Shown piece by piece: positions 59,101 to 64,000 of a stretch of DNA of 64,000 nt. Position 1 is the first letter of the stretch. Each line of letters starts with the position of its first letter. The stretch is taken from positions 8,132,001 to 8,196,000 of the forward strand of contig NC_053046.1 of the NCBI RefSeq assembly GCF_003473485.1, written 5' to 3'. The DNA is from Medicago truncatula. Taxonomy: Eukaryota > Streptophyta > Magnoliopsida > Fabales > Fabaceae. Below the pieces are notes generated by a model. That model ran no database searches and had not been told where the DNA came from. It was given only the letters and a program-made list of their open reading frames with translations. Made by a program: the position numbers and the translations under genes.

Positions 59101-62100
59101 GGACATTTTTCAAGGTTATGGAAAGATTAATCTAAATATCCCCAATAAAGTTCAAACAAAGTCTGACAGCACAAGGTACCAGCCAGGCGATTTGATAAAA
59201 CTGTTTGGGAAAGCAGGGTCCCCTAGATTAGGAGCTCTGATGCCATGTAAAATATAAGAAGACCATTTTTCTGAATGCGCTTGAGTTGCTTAGCACCCAA
59301 TAACATGCTTGCTTAATTTATATACAGGGAAAATACAATGAAAATATATGACAAATGCAATTTACAAGGGAGCAAGTGCTACTTCGTAAGATACATTGAA
59401 AATGTTCGACTTGCTATACAATGAATCTGAACTACTTGGGGAAACGGAATCCACTTGTTTAATGAGGTTTTATTTCCAAAACATAACATTCTCATCTCTG
59501 CGACAAGAGGGAAAACGGAATCCACTTGTTTAGTTCTGTTGAAGAGAGTGGTGGAGCAGGGAAATAATCTTTTACTCTCTTACTCCCCTCGATTAGTTTA
59601 TAAGGAGAGGGGAAGAAAAAAAATCTAATATTCCTTATAGAAGGTGGAGCTACAAAACCATTGATGATAAGACTAGAATTGAATTGACTAGAAAAAGTTC
59701 TAGAATTGAGATTTACATGACGTGGAAATAATGTTAGAGAGGTGAAGCAGCTTTAGTAGTATAGTTGTTAGAATAACAAATATAAGAACATTGTCCTTTT
59801 CTTTCCTCTACAAATTCCCACTATAGTGGAGAGGAGTGGTGGGAAGAAATTTTCACATCCACAATCTCCCTCCCTACCCTCCAACCAAACACCAAGTAAA
59901 TGTTAAACCCCATCACTTGTCAATTGAAAATAAGGTGCTCCAGTTGTAGAAAGTCAAATTAATCAAAAAAATAAGGTGTTCCAGTTGTAGAAAGTCAAAT
60001 TAATCAATAGTGAAGAAAATAAAAGAAAACAAGGAGAATGATACTTAAAAAACATACCACAAATGAAATCACTGCTTAGGGCCACATCTGGAATAATACT
60101 TCGTATTTTTTGCACAAGACTCAAGTAAGCCTCACGAGTATATCCTCGCCTCATTCTCTCAAGCATTTTGCTACTTCCTGATTGGGCAGGTAAATGTATC
60201 AATTTGCATATATTATGTCTTTCCCGCATAATATAAAGCAGTTCATCTGGATAATCTTTAGGGTGTGGAGACGTGAATCTGAAACGCATCTCAGGAAATT
60301 CTAATGAGAGCCGATCCAACAGATCAGAAAACCTTAAGCCCGTGGTTCTGACCTTTGATATGCTGGAAAATCCTTCACTAAGTTTCCAGTTGGACCCTGC
60401 TTCAGCCTCTTTTTCAACCACAGATGCATCATTGTAGCTGTTCACATTCTGGCCAAGAAGCGTTACTTCTTTCACACCCTCTTTCCAAAGCTCTGCCACC
60501 TCTCTCACAATGGATTCGACAGGACGTGATCGCTCTCTTCCTCTAGTAAAAGGTACAATACAAAACGAACACATATTGTTGCAACCCCTCATCACTGAAA
60601 CAAAAGCACTAATTGAATTCTGAGAGATCCGAACTGGATTAATATCAGCATAAGTTTCCTCAAGGGAAAGAAGAGTGTTAATCCCTTTCTGGCCATACTC
60701 AACCTCTTCCAGTAACCGTGGCAAATCCCTATAAGCATCAGGCCCACATACAACATCAACCATTTTGTCTGAATCGAGTATCTTTTCCTTTAACCTCTCA
60801 GCCATACATCCCAAAACAACTACTTTCGGAGGACGTAGGGATTGTGACCTTCCAGTAGCGACATTCGCCTTCCAGTTCCTTTTAAGAAACCAAAAGTAAT
60901 TAAGCCTCTGCCACACTTTCATTTCTGCATTATCTCTTATGGCACAAGTGTTGATGAATATTATCTCTGCATTCTCAGGAGCAGTCACAATTTCATTATA
61001 GCCTGCATTTTTCATTATAGACAGAACAATCTCCATATCATTAACGTTCATTTGACATCCATATGTCTCATGATATATTCGACCAGTTGAAGGAGCTTCA
61101 GTATCCGCCACGAGGCTACAAATAAAAACAAATGAATGAGACTCTTATCAAATAAACAACTTAATTAAACGCGTACAACATAGGCTCTTACCATATGAGC
61201 TTATATTATACAAGAGCTTATGTACAAACCATTTCTACAATAAAAGATAAATAAATTCAAACTTCTTTTTATGTAAATATAAGGTTTTTCATAAGCTATC
61301 CTGGGGAGCTTGGCTTATAAAAACAACTTATGGACATTTCATAAGCTCCACTGAGGCTCTGTCTAACAATGCCATACTTCTAGCTTATAAGCTCATATAT
61401 TAACAAAAAAACTCGTTTGATAACATTTTGTTTTCCCGAGCTCATAGCTTATCATTTTTCCTCTCAATTTTACCACTGCCATTTCACTTGCAAAAAATTA
61501 TATATTAATTAAACATATTTTTGTTATGTCATTTCATATTTATAGGTTAGTTCATCCGCTAATTTTATCAAAAGCTACAAATTCAAATAGCAAGCTTATC
61601 CACTTTAAGCTAGCTTATAAGCTATTCACTATATACTCATCCGCTATGAGCAAGCTATCCGTCATTGTTTGTCAAACAAAGCCTAAACAGTGTAACAAGT
61701 GTTCAGTCACTAGATAAGCTGAAATAAGTCAATCCAGACAGACCCTAAACAATGACTAATGAGTGAACATACTTCATATTTTCATTAGTAATCAATCCTA
61801 ACTAAAAAATATATCTTTGCATTGATGATTCGGTAAGAGAACAAAAAAAAGATTGAATTTTTATCAAGAGGGTTATTAGAGTATCTTAAGCAATGAAGAA
61901 TGATACATTAAAAGAAGAGAATTTAGAAATAAAAACTTACTGGGGTTGTTGAAATTGGGAAGCGGTGAGAGAAGCTTGGGCGATGAAGTTGCGAAGGGAA
62001 GGATTTTTAGGTTTGGTGGAAAGCGATGAGAAGGTTCTGGAAGCGGTGATGAGATGAAGAGGACGTGAAGATGAAAATGGTTTGGGAGAAGGGAGAAAAG

Positions 62101-62203
62101 CATAGTGTTTGTGTTTGAAGAATCTGAGACAAGATGGAGAATGAAGTTTAAGGCGTTGAGCAGTGTGAGGTTGGTTGATGATAGAGGATAAAGCTGAAGC
62201 CAT
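56200..62203 (-). CDS. tRNA methylthiotransferase, CDK5RAP1/MiaB-type
   Basis: Three exons, 61941-62203, 60058-61115 and 56200-56702, encode 607 residues. Exon 1 is rich in Ser, Arg and His with few acidic residues and looks like an organelle-targeting peptide of about 85 residues. The N-terminal MTTase domain starts [11 protein letters not shown] (Cys108) and has [10 protein letters not shown] (Cys145) and VLGCMAERL (Cys191), the ligands of the auxiliary 4Fe-4S cluster. The radical-SAM CxxxCxxC is CNNMCSFC (Cys266, Cys270, Cys273), and a C-terminal TRAM RNA-binding domain ends the protein. These enzymes add a methylthio group at C2 of N6-isopentenyl-adenosine 37 of tRNAs. It matches Arabidopsis At4g36390. 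Codon 90 (GTG) is Val in the spliced product, not a start. The second intron is 3.4 kb because of nested retroelements. All catalytic residues are present. Confidence 0.96.
57425..59488 (-). mobile_element. Decayed Ty1/copia element with LTRs
   Basis: Two diverged direct repeats, 57425-57664 and 59246-59488, share ATTTTTC(T/A)GAATG, TTGCTTAGCACCCAA, AATTTACAAGGG, AACTACTTGGGGAA and TTTAATGAGGTTTTAT, and start TGT and end CA. On the minus strand TGGCATCAGAGC (59234-59245) adjoins the right LTR as a primer-binding site, and GAGGAGGAGTG adjoins the left LTR as a polypurine tract. Internal remnants in order are a GAG-pre-integrase/integrase start ([35 protein letters not shown]; about 58.66-58.85 kb) and reverse transcriptase ([12 protein letters not shown]...[26 protein letters not shown]). 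Stops and large deletions make it dead. It lies in methylthiotransferase intron 2, in the gene's own orientation. Confidence 0.87.
58086..58296 (-). mobile_element. Au-type SINE nested in the copia element
   Basis: The body at 58099-58283 reads on the minus strand: CTAACCTTGGCGCAACTGG, GGTCACGGGTTCAAGTCC (box B), GGAAACAGCC, GGGTAAGGCTGCGTACAAT, GACCCCTTCCCGGACCCTGC, GTGCACCGGGTTGCCC and a short T tail. These words are diagnostic of the Au SINE. The flanks are a perfect 13-bp duplication TGTTTCTACCTAG (58086-58098 and 58284-58296). Removing it rejoins the copia reverse-transcriptase sequence. Confidence 0.95.
59437..59534 (+). repeat. Short direct duplication at copia LTR edge
   Basis: GGGGAAACGGAATCCACTTG followed by TTTA lies at about 59438-59462 inside the LTR, and GGGAAAACGGAATCCACTTG followed by TTTA recurs at about 59510-59533 outside it. 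The second copy is a local duplication of LTR sequence. Confidence 0.7.
61147..61740. repeat. AGCTTATA-rich repeat(s) in methylthiotransferase intron 1
   Basis: Most of the first intron is repeat sequence. One MITE-like unit runs from about 61365 (GGCTCTGTCTAACAATG) to about 61684 (complement GGCTTTGTTTGACAAACAATG), with internal TAGCTTATAAGCT palindromic words. A second, flanking unit (from 61147, ACTTAATTAAACGCGTACAA) resembles 55340-55400. No clear target duplication. Confidence 0.5.
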
Positions 62204-64000
62204 ATCCTTAAACTGTGAATGAATGAATGAATGAATTGAAACACAAACTCACATGATGATGATGTTGTTACTGTTATCGGGCTGGATAGGGCACGTGCGG
62301 TGACATCTAGTCTAGTCTAGGGGTCGTGGCTAAGGAACTCAAATATTATGGTGATTACCCTCCAAGTCATTAGGATTGCTCAAAAGTTCCTCAGATTTAT
62401 CCAATCTAACTTTGATTCACACAATTTATTGGGAAGTACTCATAATCGGATTATTTGAGAAGTTGAGCAATCCGATGAGCTTGTTCAAAAATTACCTTCG
62501 AATAGTATATTAATTGTGTCACACTATGTTGATTTTCCAAAAAAAATTAAAATAAATGACAGAATCCATTTTATTCCACATTATACTCACTCAATTAGAG
62601 TTGTCAAATAGGTAGGTTTAACTCAATAAACCATAATACATAAACGGGCTATATCGGGTTTGCCCATTTGCTAATCAAGCTCAACAAAAAGTATAAGGCT
62701 TAACTTGTTAAAATTATAAATAAATAAAAAAAGCTTGGATTTAGTTTACTAAATTCATTTTTTACCTTATAAACATACCAATGTCCTAAAGTTGTTGAAT
62801 GTATGCATAAATTAGTAGGGGGATTGTTCTACCTTAGAATTAAACACCTATGCGAGCGGGGTTGGACAAAGCGCAAGCAAGAATATCAATTTGAGTAGTG
62901 TAACCTAAGGGTTTCTCTATAAGGTTCGTCAACAAAGTGTGAGTCCAGACTTAAGATTAGTCTCAAGGGTGTAGTCAATAAACAATGTGTGAATATTCAT
63001 GTACAATCTGTTGATGGTCTTGAGGGACGCAAAGGCTAGATTAGCAAAAAATACTTATCGGTTCAAGCACACAAGGTGCCCTTGTTTTTGTAGGGTAAGA
63101 AGGGATAGAGAAAATGTCTTGAGCTAATGTTCAAATACCAAACACTTTGACCCTGAAATAACCGACGATATATTCCCAAGAAAAGCTTGAACGACTTAGA
63201 GAAAAATGTGAGACTCGTCTATAAAGTGTGTGACTCGTGTTGATTTCATCTGGTAAGAGAATGAGTGTTGGAAAAATAATGTTAATAACATTTATCATGC
63301 CTAAAAATCAAAGGGTGATTGATTTCAGTTTATTTGAAACATAAAGGATTTAATGAGATCTTATACATGAGAGTATCTTAAGGATCATTATCTTAGAGTA
63401 ACTGAAAAGCACAATACAATTATATTATGCACTCGGATGTTGTGACACCACATAGTATTTATTTATATTAAAATAAATTAAAGTGTAATACATATGAATG
63501 AATGAAGATATATTAAAATAAATTAAAGTGTAAATTGAAGTATCTTAATCGATGAAGATGATCAAAGAGAGGTTAAATATCTTAAAATTGACTAGGAGAT
63601 ATATGAATGAAAGTGATAGATATAGTTTCTTCCTTGCATATAAGTGATCTATTTTGACCATATGCAAATATTCACTTAGCATACTTTGATTAACATGATA
63701 TATAATTAAAAACTATTTTAAAATATTGATACATTTAACTATTACTTGAATTGTGATTACTTGTAAGACCATGTCCAATGGTGTGTTTAATGTGCCATTC
63801 AACACCATTTTTCTCTCCAATGGCATGTTTAATGAGTGTTGAATTGGAAGAAAGAGGAGAGAGAAGATGAATGGATTCAACTGTGTTGAAAGCAGTCCGG
63901 AATGCCACGCGGCGCGCTGCAATTGGCTGAAAGATGGCGCGTGCAGCACATGCGCCGACAGGGCGCGTGAGTGTTCAGAGACGCGGAGAGAGAAACGAGT
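62204..64000. other. Upstream region of methylthiotransferase and window end
   Basis: An ATGA microsatellite at 62217-62233 and a GATGAT run fall in the presumed leader. Beyond about 62.35 kb I see no gene to the window edge. The last 250 bases contain a GC-rich repeat listed separately. Confidence 0.5.
63766..64000. repeat. GC-rich repeat end, cut by window edge
   Basis: From AAGACCATGTCCAATGG (about 63766) the sequence has repeated CCAATGG(C/T)/GTTTAAT words and then becomes sharply GC-rich (GCCACGCGGCGCGCTGC, GGCGCGTGCAGCACATGCGC). The start resembles terminal sequences of 'TCCAATGG' plant MITEs. The other end lies outside the window, so the identity is not proven. Confidence 0.45.

Noticed and set aside
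60058-61111. Methylthiotransferase starting at codon 90 (GTG at 61111)
   Set aside because: The reading frame continues through a good splice acceptor to exon 1, which supplies an ATG and a targeting peptide; GTG is not a normal plant start.
1-64000. CRISPR array, phage or bacterial operon
   Set aside because: No regularly spaced short repeats; the genes are intron-rich plant genes throughout.

Overview
The window is nuclear DNA of a flowering plant and almost certainly of a legume; the gene sequences and the tRNA-derived SINE families look like Medicago or a close relative (inferred from recognition, not from a search). It is AT-rich, carries no bacterial features, and its genes are split by many GT-AG introns. 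Eight protein-coding genes can be rebuilt completely, with every exon junction keeping frame: a NERD1-type FG-GAP membrane protein (minus, 2541-10359), a WAT1-related EamA transporter (plus, 12054-14585), an RTE1/RTH-type ethylene-response protein (plus, 18051-19581), a thioredoxin h (plus, 21989-24244), a BGAL3-type beta-galactosidase with a C-terminal lectin domain (minus, 25779-30900), a KsgA/Dim1-type rRNA adenine dimethyltransferase (plus, 41294-43639), a CYP90C1/ROT3-type brassinosteroid P450 (minus, 45449-51329) and a CDK5RAP1/MiaB-type tRNA methylthiotransferase (minus, 56200-62203).

Layout: 1-2.5 kb is intergenic. NERD1 and the WAT1-like gene diverge from a 1.7 kb shared upstream region. 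A 3.5 kb repeat-rich stretch separates the WAT1-like gene from the RTE1-like gene. RTE1-like and thioredoxin h follow on the same strand; thioredoxin h and beta-galactosidase converge. From 30.9 to 41.3 kb is a gene-poor interval built of nested small transposons and SINEs. The dimethyltransferase and the P450 converge; the P450 and methylthiotransferase lie on the same strand, separated by a 4.9 kb gene-poor stretch.

The genes do not form a pathway or operon-like unit. The order has an evolutionary meaning: from memory, Arabidopsis has thioredoxin h1, RTH and NERD1 as neighbours (At3g51030-At3g51050) and BGAL3, ROT3 and the methylthiotransferase as neighbours (At4g36360, At4g36380, At4g36390). 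This window joins both sets in one block, as expected if the two Arabidopsis segments are differently fractionated copies of one ancestral segment.

The richest non-genic signal is transposon stratigraphy. Several elements can be delimited to the base by target-site duplications: an hAT-type element (8 bp), four Mutator-type foldback elements (9-10 bp), Stowaway and Tourist-type MITEs, tRNA-derived SINEs, and an Au-type SINE nested in a decayed Ty1/copia element inside an intron. I found no CRISPR array, no genuine tRNA or rRNA gene, and no evidence of a wholly new biochemical system; the candidates worth a second look are structural and evolutionary.
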